Below, piece by piece: positions 21,042 to 21,042 of a DNA stretch of 21,042 nt. Where the stretch lies: positions 64,001 through 85,042 of the forward strand of contig JBBHKE010003039.1 in assembly GCA_037447655.1 (NCBI GenBank), written 5' to 3'. The number at the start of each line of letters is the position of its first letter. Position 1 is the stretch's first letter. The stretch comes from Zygnema cylindricum. Lineage: Eukaryota; Streptophyta; Zygnematophyceae; Zygnematales; Zygnemataceae. The notes below the pieces were generated by a model, which searched no databases, was not told the origin of the DNA, and saw only the letters and a list, made by a program, of their open reading frames with translations. Made by a program: the position numbers and the translations under genes.

Positions 21042-21042
21042 T

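Overview
This is a eukaryotic, AT-rich, gene-poor window made almost entirely of transposable elements and low-complexity DNA. No intact cellular gene, tRNA, rRNA or CRISPR array was found. The organism cannot be named from sequence alone. A retrotransposon polypurine tract running straight into a TGTTG LTR start, plus CCACGTGTCA (G-box/ABRE-like) motifs, lean towards a plant or alga, with low confidence. One assembly gap of 10 N lies at 3292-3301.

The dominant component is a family of short non-coding elements whose ends read CACCGTGAATCGCTATTAGC (with variants) and which are flanked by TA, so they resemble Tc1/mariner-type MITEs. Members are 253-1598, 2468-3048, 4149-4362, 4370-6089, 5553-6071, a possible giant 6097-12499, 12507-12705, 12718-13282, 13290-15618 and 15621-16192. 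From 4149 to 16192 these elements tile end to end with linkers of the form TA-NNN-TA, or a single shared TA.

The array is deeply nested, and several insertions can be proved against an uninterrupted copy in the same window. A Harbinger/Tourist-like element (849-1575, TTA duplication) sits in 253-1598, which itself sits in a foldback element (1-1851). Element 5553-6071 sits in the right terminal repeat of 4370-6089. A solo LTR (13390-14610, duplication TGGTC) and a hAT-like element (14650-15545, 8-bp duplication) both interrupt a 199-bp MITE whose intact sister lies at 12507-12705.

Region by region: 1-1851 is the foldback element with its nested cargo. 2314-3291 is a composite block repeated at 15360-16435. 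3302-3896 contains an exact 226-bp mirror repeat next to the gap. 4149-6089 holds MITEs. 6097-12499 is framed by one matched pair of MITE ends and is filled with CT-rich, (AT)72, AT-rich and GA-rich DNA and minisatellites. 12507-16192 is a MITE array with nested LTR and hAT insertions. 16436-17936 holds nothing recognised. 17937 to about 18750 is an inverted hAT-like copy with two internal tandem duplications. 18830-19045 is a minisatellite. 19372-20523 is an LTR of the same family as the solo LTR, at the 3' end of a minus-strand retrotransposon whose terminal ORF (20542-20943) runs towards the window edge.

The most anomalous feature is the mirror repeat. Bases 3302-3527 read left to right are identical to 3896-3671 read right to left with no complementation. 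Ordinary DNA rearrangement cannot produce this, so a data or assembly artefact is the leading explanation.
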